Assembly: GCA_023647555.1 (NCBI GenBank)
Contig: JALRLY010000262.1
Span: forward strand, 1 to 64,000
Reading direction: 5' to 3'
Source: Pancytospora philotis
Lineage: Eukaryota > Microsporidia
Length of the DNA stretch: 64,000 nucleotides
Part shown: positions 54,559 to 63,252 of the stretch, in pieces
Layout of the letters: every line of letters starts with the position of its first letter
Position numbering within the stretch: position 1 is the stretch's first letter
Notes under the pieces: generated by a model
Databases searched by the model: none
The model's input: the letters and a program-made list of their open reading frames with translations, nothing else
Told to the model about the DNA's origin: nothing
Position numbers and translations under genes: made by a program

Positions 54559-57507
54559 ATGTTGCACAGGATGCTTGCAGGGATTAGATTAGTTGGTCTA
54601 GCTCTGACCACATTACATCTGGCGCTCTGTGCTGCCAGCACAGACGCTGGGTACAGCAGGGCGGTCCTGAGCAACGGCGTCCAAGTAGATTACGTAAGGG
54701 AAGAGGGCGCAGGCTTTGGGGTGCGCATGCATGTCTGCATAGACGCAGGCTCCTTCTCTGCATTCGACAAGAACTCCCAGCTCGCCTTCTTGCTCGGCAC
54801 GGTGCTGTTCGGGGACTGTAGCGCGCCGTTCCGCATGCCGCATAGCAATGCTGCACTGAGCACAAGCTGGACGGCGTGTAGTACGTTGTCCATCCACAAG
54901 GCGATTGACGCTAAGGAATTGGACGAAGCGATCCACAGCATTAGTCTTGAGCTGCTGCTGGGCCACAACAGCATCCATCTGCTGACCAATGGCGTCGCGC
55001 TGCTGCGTAACTACCTCGCCGAGCATTTTTCGATAGCCGAGCACGCGGCCAAGCTGGAACGCACGCAGTACTACGAATGCTGCGAGAATGCTGAAAGCAG
55101 CTGCAAAAGTGATTTATTGAGCCTCAGCCCAGAGGATCTCCAGTACGAGCTCTGCAGGTTCTACAGCGAATGCATCCGGAGCGACAGAGTAAAAGTGCTG
55201 CTCGTTGGGGATTTCGCTCCAGAGACGGTAGCCACTGCGCTTGAACAAGCATTCGGGCGTATTCCGGATGCAGATCCGTCGAACAGCTCCGTCGGCTGCC
55301 GCCAGATACTGAAAAGCGCGTACCTGAACAAGATCGTACCAATTTTGCCAGCGAGAGTGTTTGAGAACGGGCTGCACAGTAGTAGGCTGACAGTGGTGAT
55401 CCCGGATGTCGACACAAGCTCGCACGGTGCGTACCTGACATACATGCGGTTCAAGGATATGCTGTTTGCACAAGAGTGCAGCGGATTGTCCGCGCTGCTT
55501 GAAAGCCGGCATCTTGCGTTTGCTGTGAAGCCGCTGCTGTACGTCGACGGGCACGGCGGCGGGCGCATCGAGGTTGAGGTATGGCTGACAGAAAATGGAT
55601 CGCAGCAGGTTCAGCTCGTGGCGGGAATACTTGTTGCGTATCTGCGGAGCTGCAAAGAGCGCCTCAGACTGCGGCACTGCCTCAAAATAGCGGAGGACGT
55701 GGGAGCACAGATGCAAGTGTTCGTGGAATCGATTTTGCACAATACCAGTGAGCATATCGACGAGCTGGTTGATCTGCACCAGTTCTATGACCTGAATACT
55801 ATCATTGGCGCAGCTGCGCGGCCTGCCAATATTGATGCACAGCTTGTATACGATCTGGTTGCAGGTTTCTTCAATATTCGTGATCTATGCTTCTTCCACG
55901 AGACACTCGAGGCCGCGGAGCGCATGCCCGCAGATGAACTGCTCGATGTAGAGGCGGTGGATGATAGTATGGACTGGATCGATCTCGACCGGATGCTCAA
56001 CAAGGGCACGGAAGATGAAGAAGACAGCCTCCTTGCTGCGCTCCACGAGCTGTGCCTTAACACGCAGGAGAGCGAACCATCGAAGGAGGAGTCAGCTGCA
56101 GCCGACAAAAGCGTAAATCGATCAGCATCTGCACAAGCAGCTGCTGCAGATAATGGCATTAACCTGACACAAAACAGCACAGAAGACGATCTGAGTTGGT
56201 TATTCGCATGCGACGAAGCACCGCCGAATCCGTGGGTGCTAAACGACTACGCAGAAAGGTTCAGCAAAAGACTGGCGGGAGACGAAGAGTGCAGCGAGTA
56301 TCCGGATGAGGGCGCTAGCGTGGCAGGAAGTGCAATAAGCAATGATAGCTTTGAAAACGGTGTTGGAAAAGCGCTGGTGACTCAGGAGGAGCTTCAGAGC
56401 GAGAAGCACATCAAACTGGTCCACGAGAGCTGCAGCCTCTCTGTGCACAACCACGCGGCTGCTACGACTCCGACCGTGCGGCTGGTGATAAGCGCTGACA
56501 GTCTGGGCGGCGATCCTGCTGCCTTTGCTTCTTTCTTTGTAGCGGCCGAGGCTACGGCGCGGCTCTTCAGCAGCACAGCCGATAAGCTACGTGAGCAGCA
56601 TTCGGTCTCAGCCGACGTTTTTGTCACTCTGTCCGACAGCGCCGCTGTTTGCATTGAGCTTCGTGGCCCGGCCGACAGAATATGCAATTTAGCTCTGGTC
56701 TTCTACACGGCCTGCGCTGGATTTGCGTGCATGGCGCCCAAAGAGATCGATTTCTATGCCAGCATGCTTCTAGCGCGTGCTGTTTCATCGCTCACTCTCG
56801 ATCCGCTTGCTTTGGCGGCCGACACATTGTGCGCATTAGTGCAGTCGCAACGGCTCCATATCGTAACGCTCGCGACCGGTCTCGGGGATCTGAGAAAGCT
56901 GCCAAAGCTTCTTCCTGCAAGGGGCCTGCGCACCACCATAGTTGTCCATCGCATTACCGACGCGAGCTTCATCAACGCGCTCTTCGCCAACGCCGTTGCG
57001 TTTACTGAGTACGGACCGGAAAAACTGCAGTCGGACGCGCCGCAGGAACCATCCAAACGCGAGTACTGCGCATATCTCGGTGCCAAGTTCATCGATATTG
57101 CCTGCATCGCATTTAGGCACGAGACGCCCGGCATTGAGCCAGCCACTGCCCGGCTGCTCGCCGAGTACTTCGAGTTTCTCAATGCGCTCTTTGCGATGTA
57201 CCTGCGCCTGCACTTCCAGCTCGTCAAGGCGTTCGTGCGGTACGAAATGGCAGAGACCGGCCAGATGCTGCTGCTGTTCTGCGCCAGTAGACAGGACGAT
57301 GTCATCGTTCCAATCTACCGTTTCCTTACCATGCTCACGGGCTCGGGGGATCTCCTGCGGCGCAGCTTCGAGGCGCATCTGACCGGCCCGCTACTAGACA
57401 GCGACTGGCTCGGCGTACAGACCGCCGTAGAGAGTCTGCTTTCGAGCGGAGAGTATTCCCTGCTGTCTTCGCACGACTTCTCCGACCGCATCTACTACAT
57501 CAAGTAA
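54559..57507 (+). CDS. Secreted M16-type peptidase homolog without its zinc motif
   Basis: 982 residues, the normal length of an insulysin-type M16 protein. Signal peptide in the first 27 residues (LVGLALTTLHLALCAAS). The M16 start is recognisable: AVLSNGVQVDYV, then IDAGSFSAFDKNSQLAFLLGTVLFGDC, where active enzymes have GLAHFLEHMLF; HxxEH is FLLGT. An acidic disordered segment lies near 480-560. Three more M16-like lobes with alpha/beta repeats follow. It is intact, so it seems kept as a non-catalytic secreted protein, perhaps for peptide binding or as a decoy (inference). Co-oriented with the kinase gene upstream. Confidence 0.7.
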   Translation: MLHRMLAGIRLVGLALTTLHLALCAASTDAGYSRAVLSNGVQVDYVREEGAGFGVRMHVCIDAGSFSAFDKNSQLAFLLGTVLFGDCSAPFRMPHSNAALSTSWTACSTLSIHKAIDAKELDEAIHSISLELLLGHNSIHLLTNGVALLRNYLAEHFSIAEHAAKLERTQYYECCENAESSCKSDLLSLSPEDLQYELCRFYSECIRSDRVKVLLVGDFAPETVATALEQAFGRIPDADPSNSSVGCRQILKSAYLNKIVPILPARVFENGLHSSRLTVVIPDVDTSSHGAYLTYMRFKDMLFAQECSGLSALLESRHLAFAVKPLLYVDGHGGGRIEVEVWLTENGSQQVQLVAGILVAYLRSCKERLRLRHCLKIAEDVGAQMQVFVESILHNTSEHIDELVDLHQFYDLNTIIGAAARPANIDAQLVYDLVAGFFNIRDLCFFHETLEAAERMPADELLDVEAVDDSMDWIDLDRMLNKGTEDEEDSLLAALHELCLNTQESEPSKEESAAADKSVNRSASAQAAAADNGINLTQNSTEDDLSWLFACDEAPPNPWVLNDYAERFSKRLAGDEECSEYPDEGASVAGSAISNDSFENGVGKALVTQEELQSEKHIKLVHESCSLSVHNHAAATTPTVRLVISADSLGGDPAAFASFFVAAEATARLFSSTADKLREQHSVSADVFVTLSDSAAVCIELRGPADRICNLALVFYTACAGFACMAPKEIDFYASMLLARAVSSLTLDPLALAADTLCALVQSQRLHIVTLATGLGDLRKLPKLLPARGLRTTIVVHRITDASFINALFANAVAFTEYGPEKLQSDAPQEPSKREYCAYLGAKFIDIACIAFRHETPGIEPATARLLAEYFEFLNALFAMYLRLHFQLVKAFVRYEMAETGQMLLLFCASRQDDVIVPIYRFLTMLTGSGDLLRRSFEAHLTGPLLDSDWLGVQTAVESLLSSGEYSLLSSHDFSDRIYYIK

Positions 57508-57603
57508 ACTTGTTTTCTTCATTCTTATCGTGCTTACCTCTTTATCAAAAATATACAGTTCAAAATTAATAGAGCGCAGCTGCAACACAAGAAATTTACT
57601 AGT

Positions 57604-58392
57604 CTAGTCCTCAGCCCCATTCTCGACCTCCACTTCGTCGAAGTCCTCGTAGTTGCGCTTTTTGTAGTCCACATCGTCGGCGCCGGCGGCCTCGGCGTCC
57701 TCGTCCACGAACAGCTCGGGCCGCAGCTTGAACAGGTCGACACCGCGCACATTCGCGTTCAGGGCCGACACGCGCTTGAGATGCAGCTCCTCCTCCTTGT
57801 CCTTCTGCGCGCGCCACGTCCGGAACGACTCCTCGGTCACGGGTATCAGATTCGTCTCGTCGAGCGTCTGGCGCTGCAGCTCGATGTACTCCTCGAGCGA
57901 GACCTCCACGTCCGTGTTCTCGCCCAGCTCGATCAGCTTGTGGATGTCGGTGCAGTTGGGGAACGGGCAGACCCAGTTCGCCGTGTGCTCGCCGTTGTTG
58001 ATGGCGTCGATCAGGAAGCGGCAGACGGCCTTCGGGCGCTTCGCCTCGGGCTCGGCTGCCGCGTCGCTCCTGGCGGCCTTCTTGATGTCGTGCCCGAACT
58101 GGCAGTCGTCGCCCTTGTCGCAGTTGCCGTTCAGGAAGTTCACGCACTGCACGGTCTTCGGATCGACGCCGACCGGGATCAGCTGCTTCACCAGCTGCTG
58201 CTTCTTGCTCTTCTCCAGCGCCAGCCGCGCGTCGGTCTCGGCCTTCATCGCCATGTCTATTTTCTTGATCATGCCCTGGATTTCCTTCTTCTTGGCGTTG
58301 TTCTTCTCGCCGAACAGCTTGCTCTCGAGCTCCTTCTTCTGGTCCTTCAGCGACTTCGGCTTCGGCTGCTCCTTGACGCCCTGCTTGGCCAT
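57604..58392 (-). CDS. TMA46: DRG-family regulatory protein Tma46/ZC3H15
   Basis: 262 residues. Tma46 (DFRP1) binds the translational GTPase Rbg1/DRG1 and polysomes. The N-terminus LKDQKKELESKLFGEKNNAKK is the conserved start. Two CCCH fingers follow: CVNFLNGNCDKGDDCQFGH and CRFL...CPFPNCTDIH. The DFRP domain (LEEYIELQRQ, ESFRTWRAQKDKEEELHL) is near the C-terminus, followed by an acidic tail. Shorter than yeast Tma46 (345). The ATG follows AAAAATTTTACCGCT; the longer frame upstream lies across the divergent promoter. Confidence 0.88.
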   Translation of the reverse strand: MAKQGVKEQPKPKSLKDQKKELESKLFGEKNNAKKKEIQGMIKKIDMAMKAETDARLALEKSKKQQLVKQLIPVGVDPKTVQCVNFLNGNCDKGDDCQFGHDIKKAARSDAAAEPEAKRPKAVCRFLIDAINNGEHTANWVCPFPNCTDIHKLIELGENTDVEVSLEEYIELQRQTLDETNLIPVTEESFRTWRAQKDKEEELHLKRVSALNANVRGVDLFKLRPELFVDEDAEAAGADDVDYKKRNYEDFDEVEVENGAED

Positions 58393-58576
58393 AGCGGTAA
58401 AATTTTTGGCGAGTTTAATCAGGCACCGGCCGGCCGCTGCGGACTGCACGCGCGGCCACCGAGCAGCGCAGCGCAAGCGTGCATGCAGCTGCGCACATGG
58501 CGAACCGCAGGCGGCGCGGGACGCCCGGCCGAAAATTTTGCTGTTTAACGTATTAACTGAAAAATTTGCTCCCTCG
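58393..58576. promoter_or_regulatory. Divergent promoter between Tma46 and the beta-propeller gene
   Basis: 184 bp. It holds AAAATTTTT at 58399-58407 (serving the minus gene), AAAATTTT at 58532-58539, and AAAATTTG at 58561-58568 followed by CCC (plus gene). The middle is G/C-rich. Confidence 0.6.
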
Positions 58577-59467
58577 ATGGGCTTCAAGATAGTCGCGAAG
58601 TACCCGCTGAAGCGGCCGCCGACCGACGTCGCGGCGCGCGGCAGCCGGCTGTACGTCTCGACCAAGGGCAAGCGCATATTTTTCCTTGCCGAGGGGAACG
58701 ACGGGCTGAAGTCCATTCTGTTCGCGGCGGAGGTCGGCGCGATGTCTGCGGCGGACGACGCGCTCTACTGCGGCTGCAGCGACGGCCGCATCTTCGGCCT
58801 GTCCGACGCGCACAAGGTCGTGTTCCGCGCCACCGCGGACCCCGCGGGCGTCACGGGGGTGCTGTACGACCGCGCCCGGGAGGAGCTGCTCGTCAGCACG
58901 TACAGCAAGAAGATCCTCGCCTTCGCGCAGAATTCCATACTGAAGAACACGCTCTACTGCTACGACACGGCCGTCGCGGACTTCGACGTGGCGCCGTGCG
59001 GCGTCGTCGCCTCGGTCTCCGAGAACAACCAGCGGGTGAAGCTCGTCGTGCCCGGCGTCGAGGAGCCGCGCATTCTGCATCTCAAGGAGGGCTTCTCCGA
59101 GTCGGTCCGCTTCCTCTCGAACGAGCTGCTGCTCGTGGCGACGCTCGGCGGCGCGCTCAGCGTGTATAGGGTCAAGACACTCGAGCCCGTCTGCACGATC
59201 AAGGCCGGCGCCGGGGTGCTCGCGATGCACGTCCTGAAGGACAACCATGTGCTGCTCGGGTGCGATAACTCCACGCTCGAGTGCTACAGACTCGCCGGGC
59301 GCAGCCTCGAGCTCGTGGGCACGCACGAGGTGGCGGGCCTCCCGGTCGCCTTCTGCGACTTCCGGGGCGCCACCGCGGTCGCGCTCAGCCGCGAGCCGCG
59401 GCGCGGACGCTGGGGCATGAGCAGAAGCGGCAAGAACGCGGTCTGTGTGTTCGAGTTCGAGCAGTGA
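58577..59467 (+). CDS. WD40-like beta-propeller protein, unknown
   Basis: 296 residues. Short beta strands repeat through the protein (LYVSTKGKRIFFLAE, LYCGCSDGRIFGLSD, LLVATLGGALSVYRVKT, VLLGCDNSTLECYRL), fitting a seven-bladed propeller with few exact WD dipeptides. No signal peptide. It starts at MGFKIVAKYPLKRPP after AAAATTTGCTCCC. Very high G/C at third positions. It could be a Rae1/Bub3, Utp or SAS-type propeller; I cannot decide. Divergent from Tma46 with a shared 184-bp promoter. Confidence 0.7.
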   Translation: MGFKIVAKYPLKRPPTDVAARGSRLYVSTKGKRIFFLAEGNDGLKSILFAAEVGAMSAADDALYCGCSDGRIFGLSDAHKVVFRATADPAGVTGVLYDRAREELLVSTYSKKILAFAQNSILKNTLYCYDTAVADFDVAPCGVVASVSENNQRVKLVVPGVEEPRILHLKEGFSESVRFLSNELLLVATLGGALSVYRVKTLEPVCTIKAGAGVLAMHVLKDNHVLLGCDNSTLECYRLAGRSLELVGTHEVAGLPVAFCDFRGATAVALSREPRRGRWGMSRSGKNAVCVFEFEQ

Positions 59468-59837
59468 CGGCGTGTACAGCGAATAAACTAGTTGATTGAG
59501 TGCATGCTTCTGATTGCCAGCGGCTATTTTTCGTATATTCAGCGCGGGTTACTTGTATGGGACAGGGATTGCGACAAATAGTCGAAGCGAAATGAGCGAT
59601 TCACAGCTTTGGGAACGTAAGCGATCGGTCAGCACTACCAGGTAGAATTGTATTACAAGGGCAACATAAGGTTGGCTGCAAATGCAACAAACTGCAGAGG
59701 CATGCATACCAATATTGATATTGATTGCCAAATGGGAGACTTTAATCAGAATGCAGATGGTGAAAGAAGCCCTACAAGTAGAGAACCGTAAATATTTTGC
59801 TGATAAAGTGGTAACGAATAAAATTTTTACGACGCCC
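59468..59837. other. Intergenic region before a secreted gene
   Basis: About 370 bp, A/T-rich. The frame of the next gene is open back to 59682 with an ATG, but the core element lies inside that part. Nothing else supported. Confidence 0.45.
59820..59837 (+). promoter_or_regulatory. Start-proximal element of secreted gene at 59.8 kb
   Basis: AAAATTTTTAC, six bases, then CCC directly before the ATG. It places the start at the signal peptide. Confidence 0.6.
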
Positions 59838-61220
59838 ATGCTAGTAGCCATATGCCAGGTTTTGGCGTATCTATCGGGCCGTGCCCTGTGCGCTGCTCCG
59901 GCGCCGCTTGGAGAGGCAATGCACAATGCAAAGCCCGGCCTGACAGGGTGGCTAAATCCGTCCCGCCCGTTCACAGTGAAGGAGGCGCAGTACGCCGAAA
60001 AAATGATTGTGCAGTTCTTTGATAGCAAGGGAGTGAGAGGGCTCGAAGCAGTGTTCTCGAGGTTCAGCAACTATGATAGGGACGACAGCTTCACAGACAT
60101 CGCCGGCCTGCGGTCCTGCTTCGTCGCGGTCCTGGCAGAGCATGCGGGGCTCCACCCGGCTCTGCTCGAGTACTGTTACCGCTGCCCCGTTGCGTCGCTC
60201 TGTTTGCACAAGCTGTTCAAAGTGGAGCGGAGCGCGCTGCCGCCAGACTACGCGCGTCCGGACAAGGTTGAGGGGATGTTCATGGATCGGCTGGAGATGA
60301 TCCCCGCCGCCATCAAGTACCTCGACTACGGGCTCTACTTCTCGAACGCCGAGTCCTGCGCGCTCACGCTTGTGACCCTGCTTTCCGCCAAAACCGATTG
60401 GGAAAAGGCGGGCTTAGACGTTGAGCTGGGCATCCTATTCGCAAAGCTACTCGTCAGATGCGTCGATCCAGCATTTTTCCACGGCACGGTCGAGGCTCTC
60501 GTGGACGAGCTGTACCACATGAAGATTTTAAATGACTTCCAGCACTGCAGGGCCGTTTTCCCGGTGCTTCTCAAGCTCGCGGACAGGTTCGGGACGCTGG
60601 CGGATGTCAAGCTCTTTGGCACGGTAGGACTGAACACAGACGCGGCTGTCTACTTAGCCAGTGAACTGTCCGAGTATTGGGTCACTAACGGAGTCAAGTG
60701 GGAGGACGAGTCGACGCTGGCCGACTTCTGCTACGCGCATCGGAAGCTTCTATTGGTCAGCTCGACCGGGATCGCTGCTGCGCTGCAGCGCAAGCTGAAC
60801 CCCGGCTGCAATCCACCGTTCACCACTGTCAGGGCTATGCTCAGCGATCCCGTGGAGGCCGGGCTCGGCAAGATGCCCGTCAAGCTCACCTACGTGCTGT
60901 ACTACTTCTATCGACAGACGAACCAGAAGAGCAGGCATATCAATAAGCAGCCGAAGCTCTACGATGCGCTAGACGATGAGAAACTGGCTGCGTTATTATG
61001 CTATACCTACAATGATTACGTCGGTGATAAAGCGAAGCTGTTCCCGCGGATGTTGGACCATATGCACGGTACGCGCGATAAGCGCACAGAGCGTGCAGCC
61101 CAGGTGCTAGCCTGGAGCAAGTCAAAATTAGAACAAGATGCAGGCGCGTCCAATATCTGGAACGGTGAAATGCTATCTTCACTGACGGTGCTTTCTAAGG
61201 TGCCTATACCTATCCAGTAA
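59838..61220 (+). CDS. Predicted secreted helical protein, unknown
   Basis: 460 residues. Signal peptide MLVAICQVLAYLSGRALCA. The mature part is helical with nine or more cysteines (LEYCYRCPVASLCLH; LLCYTY). Blocks such as FTVKEAQYAEKMIVQFFDS and MPVKLTYVLYYFYRQ recur in no other gene in the window. It is not alignable by eye to the A-D family, though length, signal peptide and promoter element are of the same type. First of three secreted genes in a row on the plus strand. Confidence 0.75.
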   Translation: MLVAICQVLAYLSGRALCAAPAPLGEAMHNAKPGLTGWLNPSRPFTVKEAQYAEKMIVQFFDSKGVRGLEAVFSRFSNYDRDDSFTDIAGLRSCFVAVLAEHAGLHPALLEYCYRCPVASLCLHKLFKVERSALPPDYARPDKVEGMFMDRLEMIPAAIKYLDYGLYFSNAESCALTLVTLLSAKTDWEKAGLDVELGILFAKLLVRCVDPAFFHGTVEALVDELYHMKILNDFQHCRAVFPVLLKLADRFGTLADVKLFGTVGLNTDAAVYLASELSEYWVTNGVKWEDESTLADFCYAHRKLLLVSSTGIAAALQRKLNPGCNPPFTTVRAMLSDPVEAGLGKMPVKLTYVLYYFYRQTNQKSRHINKQPKLYDALDDEKLAALLCYTYNDYVGDKAKLFPRMLDHMHGTRDKRTERAAQVLAWSKSKLEQDAGASNIWNGEMLSSLTVLSKVPIPIQ

Positions 61221-61544
61221 ATTCAGTCGAGGCGTCGCATGCACTTTTGTATTAGAAAGCACCTGTGTGGGTCTTTTAAAGAGCGGCCTAGGATGATTGA
61301 ACAGGCACTTCATGTACGCGAGCGGCATCCTGGCGGGTTGACGCAACAGCTCCCCGGGGATCCTCGACAGGCTTCTATAGCTTTAAATGTGAACAGCCAT
61401 GTACTTTTAATATACGATAGAGACATGGGAAATATGATGCATATTCAGGATAGCAAGAGCTGCAGAACTGCTCTTGTGCGTTCGCTTCGATTGAACGCTA
61501 TTTTACCTGTAAATTTTTTCAGGTTCAAATTTTGATAAAACCCT
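61221..61544. other. Spacer between two secreted genes
   Basis: About 320 bp. A 98-codon frame lies here (61239-61535), but it has no signal peptide and overlaps the element of the next gene. I do not call it. Confidence 0.45.
61527..61544 (+). promoter_or_regulatory. Start-proximal element of secreted family member D
   Basis: AAATTTTGATAAAACCCT directly before the ATG. Confidence 0.6.
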
Positions 61545-62951
61545 ATGTGGGCCGGAGTACTTCTGTTGCTAGTACCGGTGGGTTGCGAGCGCATGCGCGG
61601 CACAGTTGCTGCATGCACATTAGGTTTCCCATGCGAGGACTACGCCGACTTTGCAGATTTAGACGCGATGAAGCTTAATGGCCTCGAGGGCCGGGTGGCG
61701 GACTCGCTCTACAGAGTCTGCTTGGAGTGCGATTCCCCAGAAATTAAGCGTGCGCTGCTCGAAAAGCAGCTGCAGGGCATCCGCCCTGACGACAAAGCGC
61801 GCGGAGTGGTGTTCGCAATGCTCAAGCAGGGCGAGCGTTCCAAGCTTTATAAGCATCTGCTTGCAACCGGCTATGCGTGCCGCCTGTTGCTGCACAAGCT
61901 GTTGAGCGGCCGCTTCATGAAGAGCCTTGCCAAGGAGCCGAAAGCCTCCATTAATGCCAGGCCGACCCACCAGGAATTCAGCCGCGCTGTGCAGCAGTAC
62001 CGTTTCGAATCAAGGAAAATCAGCCAGCGCCTTGAGAAGAAGGTCGTGGTTGAGCGCAAGAAGAGCCTCTCGCAACTCGCAGAGTATAGCGATGGGCTGG
62101 ATCTGGCAATTCATGCCATCAAGACAACAGAAGGGCGCAAGATAAAACTGCTGAGCAACGCGTTCTCACAGCTGATGGGCTCGTGGTCCGGCGATGCCGC
62201 CAGGCGTAACAGGCTGCTACCCACCGTCATCGAATTTCTACGGATTTTGCTGCACCCGAAGCTCCACCGCGAGGGTGCACAGGCGAAACTACGGCAGGCG
62301 ATCGTCGAGTATGTGTTCCTCAACAGCGAGCGCAAGAGCTTTGAGCTCTTCCAGGTGTTTCCCAACAAGCGAACGCTCTCCAAGGCAATTCAGAAGCACA
62401 TTGCCGCGCAGCCCAAGAATTCTGTCAGCCAAGAATTCGTCCGCCACTACTTGGCTTACGTGGAGAGCAATGTGGTCAAGCCCTGCAACGCGGCTGCTAA
62501 CTTCTTCCAGGGCCTGCTGCCGCCGGTGGCCGCGTTTCACGCTCCAAAGACCGTTTGGAACAGCGATCCGGACCGGTTCAACCTGATATCGCCGCGCTGG
62601 CTGCGGGAGATGTTCGAGGACCTGCGCGACAACCCCGCCCACCGGGCCAGGCGAGACGTATACATGCGCAAGTACATAAAGATGCTGGACTACGATGTGC
62701 TCGTCCAGGTCCTGCTGCCGCTCGCGAAAGACGAGTGTTGTAAACTCGCGGGGTTTATGCTCAAGTATAGGAAGGCTGAGTCGCTAAAGCAGTACCAGAA
62801 GCATTATAAGCAAGACGAGAACTCTGAACTGACATCCCCTCAATACACAAATGTGTTGGGCATACTTGGGGTAGTGTTATTTGATCGTCGGCTGGTAAGA
62901 TGTTTAGCTGGGGGCCGAGGCAGTCCCAAAAATAAGTCAAGGGCTGGGTAG
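61545..62951 (+). CDS. Secreted paralog family, diverged member D
   Basis: 468 residues. Signal-like start MWAGVLLLLVPVGCERM. The N-terminal block DYADFADLDAMKLNGLEGRV...CLECDSPEIK aligns with DYTEFGKIGDPELNTLEKQV...CVGYTSPEIP of member A, and VVFAMLKQGERSKLYKHLL...LLLHKLLSGRF with the next family block. Near the C-terminus, SPRWLREMFEDLRDNPAHRA and LDYDVLVQVLLPLA align with the PPCFQRDVLVHL...LDCGMFLGII region. The ARHIIDKEQP block is lost. It is much more basic than A-C. A distant member that has been diverging for longer. Confidence 0.72.
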   Translation: MWAGVLLLLVPVGCERMRGTVAACTLGFPCEDYADFADLDAMKLNGLEGRVADSLYRVCLECDSPEIKRALLEKQLQGIRPDDKARGVVFAMLKQGERSKLYKHLLATGYACRLLLHKLLSGRFMKSLAKEPKASINARPTHQEFSRAVQQYRFESRKISQRLEKKVVVERKKSLSQLAEYSDGLDLAIHAIKTTEGRKIKLLSNAFSQLMGSWSGDAARRNRLLPTVIEFLRILLHPKLHREGAQAKLRQAIVEYVFLNSERKSFELFQVFPNKRTLSKAIQKHIAAQPKNSVSQEFVRHYLAYVESNVVKPCNAAANFFQGLLPPVAAFHAPKTVWNSDPDRFNLISPRWLREMFEDLRDNPAHRARRDVYMRKYIKMLDYDVLVQVLLPLAKDECCKLAGFMLKYRKAESLKQYQKHYKQDENSELTSPQYTNVLGILGVVLFDRRLVRCLAGGRGSPKNKSRAG

Positions 62952-63252
62952 CGCTGATCGGCAGCCAGCGTTCTAGTGCTAGCGGGCGCAGTTACGCTTG
63001 TAGGTTGCATACGCGCATAGCTGTCCTAGGTGCAGTGCTGGGCACGCGTCGAGCGCATTTTCTTTAAATAAATCGTGTGACAGTATCGGTTTCGCACTGC
63101 GTGATAGCAGTTTTTGCTCGGGCTGGTCTAGACCGAGGCTTCAGCACGTATTTGCCGCTTACGCGCCCGAGGAAGCCCGGCGCCGAGACCATCATGATGC
63201 ACTGATTTGGTGATGTCATCGGAGTGATTTAAAAAAATTACCGGCAGACCCC
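62952..63252. other. Spacer between two secreted genes
   Basis: About 300 bp, G/C-rich in the middle. A 43-codon minus-strand frame (63064-63195; basic, MMVSAPGFLGRVSGKYVLKP start) is present but I match it to nothing. GGTCTAGACC, a 10-bp palindrome, lies near 63125. The element for the right gene is at its end. Confidence 0.45.

Noticed and set aside
57728..58576. Long plus-strand extension of the beta-propeller gene
   Set aside because: It is the antisense shadow of Tma46; the real ATG follows AAAATTTGCTCCC.
61239..61535. 98-codon frame between two secreted genes, with ERHPGG shared with the gene at 63253
   Set aside because: The shared six residues are too short to mean much, there is no signal peptide, and the frame runs into the next gene's promoter element.
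63064..63195. 43-codon basic minus-strand frame
   Set aside because: Looks ribosomal-protein-like in composition but matches none I know and lacks a start element; mentioned only in the spacer note.
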